A stretch of 23,618 bases of DNA, taken from contig JBKBKV010000026.1 of NCBI GenBank assembly GCA_046294495.1, forward strand, positions 1 through 23,618, given 5' to 3'. Every line of letters starts with the position of its first letter. The stretch's first letter is position 1. Shown here piece after piece: positions 1 through 7,641 of this stretch. This DNA comes from HRBIN23 sp046294495. Lineage in GTDB: Bacteria > Chloroflexota > Dehalococcoidia > Lucifugimonadales > HRBIN23. Position numbers and translations under genes: made by a program. The notes beneath the pieces are model-generated. The model was not told the origin of the DNA, did no database searches, and saw nothing but the letters and a program-made list of their open reading frames with translations.

Positions 1-2
1 TC

Positions 3-176
3 ATCAAACTGAAGGAGACAGGGCTAACCATTATCCTAACCGAGCAGAATGTGCGCTTCGTCAGCGGGCTGGGGGACCGGGTCTATATCCTGGAGAAGGG
101 CCACATCCGCTACCAAGCCCCTATGAGCCGTTTCCTGGCCGATGCAGAGGTGCGCACCGCCTACTTGGCGGTGTAG
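3..176 (+). CDS. livF: Branched-chain amino acid-type ABC transporter ATP-binding protein (LivF-like), C-terminal end only
   Basis: The window opens inside this gene, and frame 3 gives 57 residues to a TAG stop. The visible part begins with the H-loop-side strand GLTIILTEQNVRFV, continues through GDRVYILEKGHI, and ends FLADAEVRTAYLAV. This is the usual C-terminus of LivF, one of two ATPases that power LivHMGF uptake of branched-chain amino acids, amides or related substrates on the cytoplasmic face of the membrane. The 'TEQN' stretch where most ABC ATPases have an H-loop histidine (EH) is normal for LivF. Walker motifs and upstream liv genes lie outside the window. The substrate cannot be read from this fragment. 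Confidence in the family is high, in the exact symbol moderate. Confidence 0.8.
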   Translation: MKLKETGLTIILTEQNVRFVSGLGDRVYILEKGHIRYQAPMSRFLADAEVRTAYLAV

Positions 177-191
177 GGGGCACGCAACTCC

Positions 192-221
192 TTGCAGGGA
201 GTGGGATCTTTCTAATATACT
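192..221 (+). promoter_or_regulatory. Promoter of the tmRNA gene
   Basis: TTGCAG at 192-197 and TATACT at 216-221 are separated by 18 bases. This places transcription start near 228, about 18 bases before the mature tmRNA 5' end at 246, leaving a short leader for RNase P to remove. Confidence 0.6.
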
Positions 222-245
222 GGAAGTGCGCGCCATACCACCTGT

Positions 246-598
246 GGGGACGCGTGGGCTCGACAGGGGATGGCCTCGCTGGACAGCAGGCCGAGGTGCC
301 GTCCACCTCGTAAAACAGGCGGCGAAAAAGTAACTGGCGAGCGCGAACTCGCTCTCGCGGCCTAGTTAGGCCGCCGTCTGCTCCGCCTCACCCCGAGGGG
401 CGGAAGCAGGCGCCACCACATCGGGGTGCGCCTCCCCCCGACGCCGATAGGGGGGAGCCAAAGACAACCTCGGCTGGCCCAGGGGGGGCCTGTCGGTGAG
501 TCCTCCAAGGGCGAGATGCCAAACACCGACTAAGCCTGTAGGCGGTCCTCGCGGGGAGTTCTCTGGACGGGGAGTTCAACTCTCCCCCGTCTCCACCA
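246..598 (+). ncRNA. ssrA: Transfer-messenger RNA (tmRNA)
   Basis: tmRNA rescues ribosomes stalled on broken messages by acting as an alanyl-tRNA and then as a short mRNA encoding a degradation tag. The 5' end GGGGACG (246-252) pairs with CGTCTCC (588-594), with one G.U, to close the acceptor stem, and CCA is encoded at 596-598. The conserved 5' block GGGCTCGACAGGG follows at 256-268, and a T-arm-like GAGTTCAACTC lies near 572-582. The resume codon is GGC at 336 and the tag reads GERELALAA before TAG at 363-365. Between tag and T arm the GC-rich sequence holds several possible stems expected for the pseudoknots. At 353 nt the size is normal. The Gly resume codon and GEREL start match what I recall of the Dehalococcoides tag, supporting a Dehalococcoidia host. 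Confidence 0.95.
336..365 (+). other. tmRNA tag reading frame GERELALAA*
   Basis: Nine codons (GGC to GCC at 360-362) followed by TAG. The tag ends in the Leu-Ala-Ala degron recognised by ClpXP-type proteases. The bases before it, GTAACT, match the AGTAACT-like sequence often found just before the resume codon in two-hairpin tmRNAs. Confidence 0.85.
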
Positions 599-625
599 CT
601 TCGCCTCTTATGAAGCCACCCGTGG

Positions 626-634
626 TGCTACACT
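626..634 (+). promoter_or_regulatory. Extended -10 promoter for the HtrA-like gene
   Basis: TGC-TACACT (626-634) has the extended TGn element and a -10 box. No good -35 is visible 17 bases upstream. A GGGAG ribosome site at 647-651 precedes the GTG start at 659. The gene therefore probably has its own transcript in addition to any read-through from the tmRNA. Confidence 0.4.
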
Positions 635-646
635 AAATGTAACAAC
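633..646 (+). repeat. 14-base repeat CTAAATGTAACAAC, copy 1
   Basis: The copy lies between the -10 box and ribosome site of the HtrA-like gene. An identical copy is found at 13750-13763, in the tusA leader. Confidence 0.5.
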
Positions 647-658
647 GGGAGTTTCAGC

Positions 659-1633
659 GTGGCAAAGGGAGAACCCCGCTCCAGCGCAGACGACCCGCTC
701 CGAGGCCTTTCCGAAGCACTGGTGACCCTGGCCGAGCGGGTGCGCCCTTCAGTGGTGAGCCTACACCTCTTGCGCCACGCCCGCCGCGGCGATGATGAGG
801 CTATCGTTGGGGCGGGGTCGGGCGTGGTCCTCTCCCCAGACGGCTTCGTCCTTACTAACAGCCATGTGGCCCAGTCGGCCCACGCCTTCCAGGCCATCTT
901 CACCGATGGACGAAGCCTAAGGGCCGAGGTGGTGGGCGCCGACCCTCACACCGACATCGCCGTCCTGCGTGTGCCGGCTAACGACCTTCAGCACGCCCAA
1001 TTGGGGGACTCCAATGCCCTCCGGGTGGGAGAAATCGTCCTGGCCATTGGCAACCCCCTGGGCCTACAGGCTACGGTAACTATGGGGGTTATCAGCGCCC
1101 TGGGGCGCTCCCTGCGCAGCCTCACAGGGCGCCTCATTGAGAACATCATCCAGACCGATGCGGCGCTGAACCCTGGCAGCAGCGGGGGGGCGCTGGTGGA
1201 CACCAAAGGACAGGTAGTGGGCATCACCACCGCTATCGTGGCCGGTGCGCAAGGCATCTGCTTCGCCATCCCCATCAACACCGCCAAATGGGTGGCAGGG
1301 GAACTTATACGGGAGGGGCGGGTGCGCCGCGCCTGGCTGGGGATAGCCGTCCAGACCGTCCCCTTGCACCACCAGGATGTGGCCCGCTGGGGGATACCAG
1401 AACGCACCGGCGTAGGCATTGTGCAGGTGGTGCCCGGCGGGCCTGCGGACAGGGCCGGCCTGGAGCCAGGGGATGTTATAGTGGGACTGGGAGATACCCC
1501 TACCCCTAGCGTGGACGCCGTGCATCGCCTCCTCTCACGGGATGCTATTGGAAAACGCCTCCCCGTGGCCATCCTAAGGGAAGGGGAGTTGTTCCGGGCG
1601 GTTGTAGTTCCTATAGAGGCGCCTGTAGAATAG
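659..1633 (+). CDS. HtrA/DegP-like serine protease with C-terminal PDZ domain
   Basis: This 324-residue protein belongs to the trypsin-like S1C (HtrA/DegQ) family, which degrades or refolds misfolded proteins. The catalytic triad is visible: His69 in TNSHV, Asp99 in HTDIAVLRV and Ser175 in NPGSSGGAL. The protease domain spans about residues 28-215. A single PDZ domain follows at about 222-320 (WLGIAVQ ... GGPADRAGLEPGDVIVGLGD). The GTG start has GGGAG seven bases upstream. Unusually for the family, the N-terminus (MAKGEPRSSADDPLRGL) has no signal peptide or membrane anchor. The product should therefore be cytoplasmic unless the true start lies elsewhere, and no alternative upstream start fits. 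It is transcribed in the same direction as the tmRNA and the unknown gene downstream. Confidence 0.9.
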   Translation: MAKGEPRSSADDPLRGLSEALVTLAERVRPSVVSLHLLRHARRGDDEAIVGAGSGVVLSPDGFVLTNSHVAQSAHAFQAIFTDGRSLRAEVVGADPHTDIAVLRVPANDLQHAQLGDSNALRVGEIVLAIGNPLGLQATVTMGVISALGRSLRSLTGRLIENIIQTDAALNPGSSGGALVDTKGQVVGITTAIVAGAQGICFAIPINTAKWVAGELIREGRVRRAWLGIAVQTVPLHHQDVARWGIPERTGVGIVQVVPGGPADRAGLEPGDVIVGLGDTPTPSVDAVHRLLSRDAIGKRLPVAILREGELFRAVVVPIEAPVE

Positions 1634-1673
1634 GGCAAGGCTGGAGGCCCCCAAAAGGGGGAGGGAGGTGAAT

Positions 1674-2168
1674 ATGGCTATCGCCCAAATCCTTGTCGGT
1701 AAACGGCCCGCAACAGTTGCTGAGCGCCCCACAGCAGCCGAGACCCGCTTCGCGGCAAAGGCCAGTTCCCTTGGCCTGGCGGTGCGTCCCCTGGCCATGA
1801 CCCTCCTGCGCCAGGAGCCAGGGGAGCCCCCGCTCTTGCGGGTTACCTGGCAAAAGACCCTCACCCTGCGTCTGCTGGGTTGGCAGGTAAGCATCGCTCT
1901 ACCCCAGCGTGGGCGCTTCACTTTCCACCCCGTGGATAAGGTCATCGGCACGGTGGAGGCGGAGCGCCTGGCAAGCATGCTAACCCGTATGCCCGAAGTA
2001 GACGAGGTGGCGGTGCTGGTGGAGGAGCGGGTAGACCCCATCCTGGCGGTGCGCATCGGGGAGCGATGGCACGAGTGTTACCGCTGGTTCAGGCGCCCCT
2101 ACATTGTTACCCCTGAGGAGACAATGCCTCTTCCAACACGGGTCTCTTTCTACCAGCGCGCCGCCTAA
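1674..2168 (+). CDS. Conserved-looking protein of unknown function, 164 aa
   Basis: I do not recognise this family. The ATG at 1674 has a strong GGGAGG site at 1663-1668; an in-frame GTG at 1668 is the alternative. The protein is basic, with many Arg residues. The first 45 residues are Ala/Arg-rich and probably disordered. The middle (about 55-130) alternates hydrophobic and charged residues as in an alpha/beta fold: LLRVTWQKTLTLRLLGWQV, then an acidic stretch EVDEVAVLVEERVDPILAVR. The end is aromatic (HECYRWFRRPYIV). No signal peptide, membrane span, metal motif or catalytic motif is visible. It starts 40 bases after the HtrA-like gene on the same strand, so the two may be cotranscribed. Coding is supported by the ribosome site and tight spacing rather than by homology. 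Confidence 0.65.
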   Translation: MAIAQILVGKRPATVAERPTAAETRFAAKASSLGLAVRPLAMTLLRQEPGEPPLLRVTWQKTLTLRLLGWQVSIALPQRGRFTFHPVDKVIGTVEAERLASMLTRMPEVDEVAVLVEERVDPILAVRIGERWHECYRWFRRPYIVTPEETMPLPTRVSFYQRAA

Positions 2169-2179
2169 GACCTGCTGCG

Positions 2180-2201
2180 CAACACCTGCTCCTTGGTGTT
2201 G
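2180..2201. terminator. Hairpin between convergent genes
   Basis: CAACACC (2180-2186) pairs with GGTGTTG (2195-2201) around an 8-base loop, 12 bases after the upstream stop codon. There is no U-tract, so termination activity is uncertain. Its position between convergent genes makes a terminator the likeliest role. Confidence 0.35.
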
Positions 2202-2252
2202 GAGGGCCAGTGTAGAGGCGAAGTCTCGGCACCCCTAGCCCAGAAGCGACCT

Positions 2253-3647
2253 TTAGGACACCCCGCGCCGGCCACGGCGGGCTGTAGGTGTGCGCAGAAG
2301 GTCCATCAGAGGGCGAACAGAGGGCTGCTCCTCAAACCTCTCAATAATGTGCAAGACCTCCTGCGCCTGCTGGGGGGCCAGCACCCGCTGGGCACAGTCG
2401 TGGAACTTCTCCAGGCGCTTCTCCCAGGGTAGAGGATTGTCCCATCGCCCCAGGGGCTTGTCTACCCGAAGGGTATAACTGTGTCCATCCTTGGTGAACA
2501 CCGTAACCCGCGACCATGCATTCTGGAAGTCCATTGCCCGCACCTGCGGGTTCTTAACCACGGTTATACGCCCCAGCATCTCCTCCATGTCGGGGGCAAA
2601 GCGCCTTTCGTCCCGAAAGGTGTTTATCACCACTCTGCCGTCTAGCAGAGCAGCCGCCACCGTATAGGGGATGCTGAACTTCCCCTCCAGCCCTGTGCGC
2701 GGGCGTAGACGGTCGGCGGCCTCGTTATCGGCCCCCACCTCCACCTCCACCCTCTCAATATCCTGAGGCTGAAGATGATAGCGATGTCGGATCTCCAGGG
2801 CGGCCTCTATGCTCCAGTGAGTGGGATACTGGGCAGGGAACCTCTTCACCCCCAGGCCCGGGGAAACCATCCGATAGGGGTTGCCGAAGTCCTTTACCAC
2901 CAGGTCTAGGTCCAGGGTGTTACGGTAGTAGACATGGTTGTAGCCATTGCGGGCCTCAAGGATGTCCTCGTTGGCGGTGTGGCCTAGTTCCGCCAGGAGG
3001 GCCGCCTCTAGCCCCATGCGGGCGGCGTGCCCACAGTGGCTGGACTTGGTCATGGTGCCGGTGTTGGCGGTTAGGCCGCTGACCCGCGAGGCGGCTATGC
3101 CGATAGCCCAACGGGTCCTGCGCACATCCAGGCCCATTAGCGCGGCGCAGGCACAAGCGCTCCCAAAAGGCCCCACATTGCCTGGGGGGTGCAGGCCCAG
3201 AGAGGATACACCCTGCGTGCCGGCCTCCTGGGCCAGGCGGAGCCTCCCCTGCACCTCAAACCCCAGCACTAGCGCCCGGATAACACCCTTGGGCGGATAA
3301 TCTCGCCACTCCGCCAGAGCCAGCAGGGCAGGCAGGACAGGGCTGGTAGGATGGGTGGCAGGGTGCCACATCATTTCGTAATCCATAGAGTGGCAGAAGA
3401 CAGCATTGGCATAGGCGGCGTGAAGGGGATGGGTCTTGAAGCCCTTGCCCACCACGGAAGCGTGGCGTGGGCCCCCCAACCCCCGCACATAGGCCGTTAC
3501 CACCTGGGCAAGGGGCTCCTGGGAGCCGGCCAGCATGTTGGCAGTGCCGTCAAGTAGCACCTCTTTGGATGCCTGGATGGCCTCTGGAGGAAGGCTCTCG
3601 TAGGTTGTCTCCACCACTTGGCGGGCCAGCGCTTCTGTAACACCCAT
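2253..3647 (-). CDS. MmgE/PrpD family protein
   Basis: This protein of about 464 residues matches the MmgE/PrpD family, whose known members include 2-methylcitrate dehydratase and cis-aconitate decarboxylase. Supporting stretches are the N-terminal helix region (ALARQVVETTYESLPPEAI), the mid-region GTMTKSSHCGHAARMGLEAALLA stretch typical of the family, and CHSMDYEMMWHPATHPTSPV near residue 95. Length is normal. I chose the ATG at 3647, with GGGGG seven bases upstream; an in-frame GTG at 3671 would add eight residues. Many PrpD-like proteins in environmental bacteria have no assigned substrate, and no methylcitrate-cycle genes (prpB, prpC) are nearby. Only the dehydratase-like family can be claimed. 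It stands alone on the minus strand, divergent from the Lon-like gene. Confidence 0.85.
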   Translation of the reverse strand: MGVTEALARQVVETTYESLPPEAIQASKEVLLDGTANMLAGSQEPLAQVVTAYVRGLGGPRHASVVGKGFKTHPLHAAYANAVFCHSMDYEMMWHPATHPTSPVLPALLALAEWRDYPPKGVIRALVLGFEVQGRLRLAQEAGTQGVSSLGLHPPGNVGPFGSACACAALMGLDVRRTRWAIGIAASRVSGLTANTGTMTKSSHCGHAARMGLEAALLAELGHTANEDILEARNGYNHVYYRNTLDLDLVVKDFGNPYRMVSPGLGVKRFPAQYPTHWSIEAALEIRHRYHLQPQDIERVEVEVGADNEAADRLRPRTGLEGKFSIPYTVAAALLDGRVVINTFRDERRFAPDMEEMLGRITVVKNPQVRAMDFQNAWSRVTVFTKDGHSYTLRVDKPLGRWDNPLPWEKRLEKFHDCAQRVLAPQQAQEVLHIIERFEEQPSVRPLMDLLRTPTARRGRRGVS

Positions 3648-3690
3648 GTAACGACCCCCGCAGCGGCGCACGGGCCGTCTTTCTTACAAA

Positions 3691-3696
3691 AGTATA
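3691..3696 (-). promoter_or_regulatory. -10 box for the MmgE/PrpD gene
   Basis: Read on the minus strand this is TATACT, overlapping a TATCCT just upstream. It lies 44 bases before the ATG. No convincing -35 box is visible. It forms a divergent promoter pair with the Lon-like gene promoter at 3786-3814. Confidence 0.4.
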
Positions 3697-3785
3697 GGAT
3701 ACCCGCCCCGAGGAGATGGGAGCAACCCCTTCATGAAGAACCCATCCCCCAACAGGGGACGGTTAGGGAAAACTCCCCCTCGCGG

Positions 3786-3814
3786 TTGTAGAAGTGGCTT
3801 ACGGAGGCTACACT
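3786..3814 (+). promoter_or_regulatory. Promoter of the Lon-like protease operon
   Basis: TTGTAG (3786-3791) and TACACT (3809-3814) are exactly 17 bases apart. Transcription would start near 3821, just ahead of the GGAGGA ribosome site (3823-3828) and the ATG at 3834, giving a very short leader. Confidence 0.6.
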
Positions 3815-3833
3815 TTACCAGTGGAGGAAGAGC

Positions 3834-6401
3834 ATGGTGCTAGAACTACGCCCNNNNNNNNNNNNNNNNNNNNNNNNNNNNNNNNNNNNNNNNNNNNNNN
3901 NNNNNNNNNNNNNNNNNNNNNNNNNNNNNNNNNNNNNNNNNNNNNNNNNNNNNGAAGAACTCCGACGGGAGTGTTCCCCCCTAGCCTTGGGCTTCACCTG
4001 CACCGACCAAATTCCCCCCCTTCCTGGTATTATCGGCCAGGGGCGGGCTGTAGACGCCCTGGAGTTTGGGCTGGGCATCCGCCGCCCCGGGTTCCATGTC
4101 TTTGTGGCTGGCCCCCCGGGCACGGGCAAGACCACCGCGGTGCGCACTTTTCTGGAGCAACGCGCACGCAACGAACAGGTCCCCAATGACTGGTGCTATG
4201 TATATAACTTTGAAGACCCCTTCCGCCCCCGGTGCATCCCCCTCCCTCCAGGTCGGGGCCGCCAGTTCCGACAGGCTATGCGCCAGTTGGTGGAGAAGGC
4301 CCGACGGGAAATACCCAAAGCCTTTGAGGCCGAAGAATATAGCAGCCGTCGGGAGCGCATCACTCAGGAGGTGAGCCGCCAGCGGGAGGCCTTGTTTACC
4401 CGCCTCTCCCAGCAGGCTCTAGAGCAGGGCTTCTCCATTCAGCCTACGCCGGTGGGGTTTGTGATCCTTCCTATGGTCAAGGGGCGTCCTCTCACTGAAG
4501 AGGAGTTCCTGCGCCTGGACCCGGTGGTGCGCGCCGAACTCCAGGCCAGGCGGGAGGCTACGGAACAGGCCCTGAAAGCTGTTCTGAAAGAGGTGCGTGC
4601 CCTTGAACGCCAGGCCGAGGAGCGCATCCGCGCCTTGAACCAGGAGGTGGCCCTCTATGTGGTGGGGGGCATCATAGAAGACATGCTGGACGCCTATGCA
4701 GACCTGCCTCAGGTGGTCTCCTACCTGCAGGCCGTGCGGGAGGACATGCTCCAGAACCTGGAGCACTTCTTCGCCCCGGCCCAGCAGCCCCCCTCCCCCC
4801 AGGCACCTGTTTCCCCCCGGGAGTTGGCCCTACGCCGCTACGAGGTGAACCTCTTGATAGACAACAGCACCTTGCAAGGGGCACCGGTGGTGGTGGAACT
4901 CAACCCCACTTACCCTACCCTCTTTGGGCGCTTGGAGAAGGAGGCTATGTTCGGCCTCCTGCAAACCGACTTCACCCTTATAAAGCCTGGAGCCCTGCAC
5001 CGGGCCAACGGGGGCTACCTGGTTCTAGGTCTGGAAGACCTCCTACGCAACCCCTTCAGTTATGAGAGTCTCAAGCGCGCCCTGCGCAACAGGGAGATCG
5101 TTATTGAAGACCTGGTGGAACGCCTGGGCTTCGTGGCCACCAAGACCATCCAGCCGGAGCCTATCCCCCTGGATGTGAAGGTCCTCTTGCTGGGGAGCCC
5201 TCTGCATTATTACCTCCTCTACACCCTGGACGAGGACTTCCGGGAAGTGTTCAAGGTGCGTGCCGACTTTGACTCCCGTATGGAACGAACGCCAGAGACA
5301 GAGCGCCTCTATTGTTCTTTCCTTTGCACCCTGGCGCAGAAGGAGGGTATCCGACCCTTCACCGCCGAAGCGGCCGCCAAAGTGATAGAGATAGGCTCAC
5401 GCATGGCAGAAGACCAGAGCAAACTCTCCACCCGCTTCGGGGAGCTGGCCAACTTAGTGCGAGAGGCCGATTACTGGGCGGGGGTGGATGGCTCCCCCAG
5501 GGTAGAGGCTGTCCATGTGCAAAAGGCTGTAGAAAAGAAAATCTACCGCTCCAACCTGATTGAGGAGCGCATCCAGGAGATGATTCGGCGCAATGTGCTG
5601 TTGGTGGAGACGGAGGGGGTCAAGGTGGGGCAGGTCAACGGGCTTTCGGTGATGCTATTGGGGGACTACACCTTCGGCCGCCCCAACCGCATCACCGCCA
5701 GTCTGGGGCTGGGGCGGGCAGGCCTTATAGACATTGAACGAGAGGCACGACTGGGGGGCCCCATCCATACCAAGGGCGTCCTTATCCTGGCTGGGTATCT
5801 TACCCACCGCTTCGCCCACGACAAGCCCCTTACCCTCTCGGCCCGTCTTGTCTTCGAGCAGAGTTACGAGATGGTTGAGGGCGACAGCGCCTCCTCTGCC
5901 GAGCTGTATGCTCTCCTCTCGGCCCTGGCCGACCTCCCCGTCAAACAGGGCATAGCCGTAACCGGCTCTGTGAACCAGAAGGGCGAGGTGCAGGCCATCG
6001 GGGGCGTGAACGAGAAGATAGAAGGCTTCTTCCATACCTGCCGCCTCAAAGGCCTAACCGGAGAACAGGGGGTTATAATTCCCAAGGCCAATGTGCAACA
6101 CCTTATGCTAAAGGATGAAGTGGTGGAGGCGGTGCGCCAGGGCAAGTTCCACATCTGGGCGGTGAGCACGGTGGACGAAGGCATAAGCATCCTCACGGGG
6201 GTGCCAGCAGGGGAGCGCCAGCCCGATGGCACCTTCCCACCCGATACCGTGAACGGACGGGTAGACAAGCGTTTACGGGAGATAAACAAGGCCATGGCTG
6301 CTATGCCCTCCGAGGCGGGACGCCCCGCCGAAACCCCTGCGTCTGCCGAGGCCCAGCAACCCCGCCCCAGCCAGACGCCCGGGGGGCCTGTGTTATCATG
6401 A
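3834..6401 (+). CDS. ATP-dependent protease of the LonB-like AAA family
   Basis: This is a Lon-related protease that unfolds proteins with an AAA+ domain and cuts them with a Ser-Lys dyad. Numbering includes the 34 unknown residues created by the N-run. A LRREC..LGF N-terminal motif leads into GIIGQGRAVDALEFGLGI. Walker A GPPGTGKT is at 93-100. A helical, charged insertion spans about 150-300. The AAA core resumes with GALHRANGGYLVL and the sensor-region VKVLLLGS. The Lon protease domain has the catalytic serine in GDSASSAEL (Ser687) and Lys728 in GGVNEK. The last 60 residues are a Pro/Ala-rich tail. Length without the N-run is about 820, normal for the soluble PF13654-type family. The gene begins a tight operon with pduO seven bases downstream, probably by convenience rather than shared function. 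Confidence 0.92.
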   Translation: MVLELRXXXXXXXXXXXXXXXXXXXXXXXXXXXXXXXXXXEELRRECSPLALGFTCTDQIPPLPGIIGQGRAVDALEFGLGIRRPGFHVFVAGPPGTGKTTAVRTFLEQRARNEQVPNDWCYVYNFEDPFRPRCIPLPPGRGRQFRQAMRQLVEKARREIPKAFEAEEYSSRRERITQEVSRQREALFTRLSQQALEQGFSIQPTPVGFVILPMVKGRPLTEEEFLRLDPVVRAELQARREATEQALKAVLKEVRALERQAEERIRALNQEVALYVVGGIIEDMLDAYADLPQVVSYLQAVREDMLQNLEHFFAPAQQPPSPQAPVSPRELALRRYEVNLLIDNSTLQGAPVVVELNPTYPTLFGRLEKEAMFGLLQTDFTLIKPGALHRANGGYLVLGLEDLLRNPFSYESLKRALRNREIVIEDLVERLGFVATKTIQPEPIPLDVKVLLLGSPLHYYLLYTLDEDFREVFKVRADFDSRMERTPETERLYCSFLCTLAQKEGIRPFTAEAAAKVIEIGSRMAEDQSKLSTRFGELANLVREADYWAGVDGSPRVEAVHVQKAVEKKIYRSNLIEERIQEMIRRNVLLVETEGVKVGQVNGLSVMLLGDYTFGRPNRITASLGLGRAGLIDIEREARLGGPIHTKGVLILAGYLTHRFAHDKPLTLSARLVFEQSYEMVEGDSASSAELYALLSALADLPVKQGIAVTGSVNQKGEVQAIGGVNEKIEGFFHTCRLKGLTGEQGVIIPKANVQHLMLKDEVVEAVRQGKFHIWAVSTVDEGISILTGVPAGERQPDGTFPPDTVNGRVDKRLREINKAMAAMPSEAGRPAETPASAEAQQPRPSQTPGGPVLS
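3854..3953. other. Assembly gap (100 N) in the Lon-like gene
   Basis: One hundred Ns follow codon 6. The flanks read VLELRP before and EELRREC after, which is close to the family's ordinary uninterrupted N-terminus. The real missing sequence is probably very small (one base modulo three) rather than 100 bases. Confidence 0.95.
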
Positions 6402-6408
6402 GAGCGCA

Positions 6409-6969
6409 ATGCCCTTCAAGCGCGTCCATTACGGCGATGAGGGGGAGACCTCCCTCCTTTACGGGGGACGCGTCTCCAAGGCCGACCCCAGGGTAGAAGC
6501 CTACGGCAACACCGATGAGGCGGTCTCGGCCGTTGGGTTGGCCAGGGCCTTATGCCGAGATGCCTGGGTAAAAGGGGTGCTCCTGGAGATGCAACGCAAC
6601 CTGTTCACCGTTGGCGGGGAACTGGCCACAGACCCCAAGCACTACGCCCAGTTCACCCGCCACTTCCGCCCCATTACCCCCGAGCATACGGCCCGCCTGG
6701 ATACCCTTATCGCCGAGTTGGATGGCAAACTGGCCCTACCCAACGCCTTTATTGTGCCAGGTGGGTCGCCAGGCTCCGCGGCCCTGGATACGGCGCGGGC
6801 TATCCTGCGCCGTGCGGAGCGGCGCATTGTAGACCTCCACCGCCAGGGTCTGCTCCCCAACCCCGAGGTGCTCCGCTTCGTTAACCGCGCCAGCGACCTC
6901 CTATTTTTGCTCGCCCGCTGGGAAGACCGCTCCCTTCCCCAAGAAGTGGTAACCGGGCAGAGGACATAA
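6409..6969 (+). CDS. pduO: Corrinoid (ATP:cob(I)alamin) adenosyltransferase, PduO type
   Basis: This 186-residue protein makes adenosylcobalamin by moving the adenosyl group of ATP onto cob(I)alamin in the cytoplasm. PduO-family signatures are present in order: GDEGETSLLYGGRVSKADPR near residue 9 (usual TGDxGxTxL), VEAYGNTDEAVSAVGLAR at about 29-46, FIVPGG at about 118, then ALDTARAILRRAERR (127-141) and RFVNRASDLLFLLAR (157-171), which hold the ATP and cobalamin contacts. Length is normal. The ATG starts seven bases after the Lon-like stop and the stop is nine bases before hisH. It therefore lies within the operon, and the neighbours do not indicate which B12-dependent enzyme it serves. A TATCAT at 6394-6399 could be a weak internal -10 box. 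Confidence 0.92.
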   Translation: MPFKRVHYGDEGETSLLYGGRVSKADPRVEAYGNTDEAVSAVGLARALCRDAWVKGVLLEMQRNLFTVGGELATDPKHYAQFTRHFRPITPEHTARLDTLIAELDGKLALPNAFIVPGGSPGSAALDTARAILRRAERRIVDLHRQGLLPNPEVLRFVNRASDLLFLLARWEDRSLPQEVVTGQRT

Positions 6970-6978
6970 GGGGCCAAG

Positions 6979-7641
6979 ATGACCGCTCCCCTCCGTATCG
7001 CTGTCGTTGACTATGGTGCTGGCAACCTGCGCAGCGTTTGCAAGGCCCTGGAGGTGGCCGGCGGAGCCCCCTTCCTTGCTACCTCCCCAGAAGCCTTAGG
7101 GGACGCCGATGGGGTTGTCTTCCCCGGCCAGGGGGCGTGTGGGCCAGCAATGGAGGCCTTGGCTCAGAACAAGATGGTAGAGACCATCCTGGAGACGGTG
7201 CGCCGTGGTAAGCCCTTCCTGGGGGTTTGCCTCGGACTGCAACTCCTCTTCACCCACTCCGAAGAGAACGGAGTGGGGTGTTTGGACATCTTCCCTGGGG
7301 TGGTGCGCCGTTTGCCTAGAGGCCTGGTGGTGCCCCATATGGGGTGGAACCAGGTGATATGGCGGCGGGATCATCCGGTGTGGGAGGGGATCCCTTCGGG
7401 GAGTTACTTCTACTTTGTGCACAGTTACTACCCCGAGCCAGCCGACCCCTCTCTGGTGGCCGGGGAGACCGAGTATGGCATCCCCTTCTGCTCGGTGGTG
7501 GCGCAGGGCAACCTGGTAGCCACCCAGTTCCATCCGGAAAAGTCAGGGGTGGTGGGCCTGCGCTTCTACCGCAACTTTCTGCGCTGGGCGTATGAGCGCC
7601 TACAGGCGAGGGAAGCCCTTGGAAGTTATCCCAGCCATTGA
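6979..7641 (+). CDS. hisH: Imidazole glycerol phosphate synthase, glutaminase subunit HisH
   Basis: HisH releases ammonia from glutamine and channels it to HisF, making imidazole glycerol phosphate and AICAR in histidine synthesis. The class I amidotransferase fold starts with IAVVDYGAGNLRSV. The nucleophile is Cys84 in FLGVCLGLQLL, and the catalytic His185 and Glu187 are in QFHPEKSG. The family-specific PHMGWN is at 119-124. Length (220 aa) is slightly over the usual 200 to 210 because of a C-terminal tail that overlaps the hisA start. The ATG is nine bases after pduO with a short GGGGCC leader. Its partner hisF is encoded 1.4 kb downstream, with hisA and a methyltransferase between them. 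Confidence 0.96.
   Translation: MTAPLRIAVVDYGAGNLRSVCKALEVAGGAPFLATSPEALGDADGVVFPGQGACGPAMEALAQNKMVETILETVRRGKPFLGVCLGLQLLFTHSEENGVGCLDIFPGVVRRLPRGLVVPHMGWNQVIWRRDHPVWEGIPSGSYFYFVHSYYPEPADPSLVAGETEYGIPFCSVVAQGNLVATQFHPEKSGVVGLRFYRNFLRWAYERLQAREALGSYPSH

Noticed and set aside
388..579. Open frame on the minus strand over the tmRNA
   Set aside because: The region is explained by tmRNA structure; no ribosome site or homology.
988..1638. 216-codon open frame on the minus strand
   Set aside because: Antisense of the HtrA-like gene, Arg/Pro/Thr-rich composition typical of a shadow.
6402..6408. Possible cobalamin riboswitch before the adenosyltransferase
   Set aside because: Only seven bases separate it from the upstream gene, leaving no room, and no B12-box sequence was seen.
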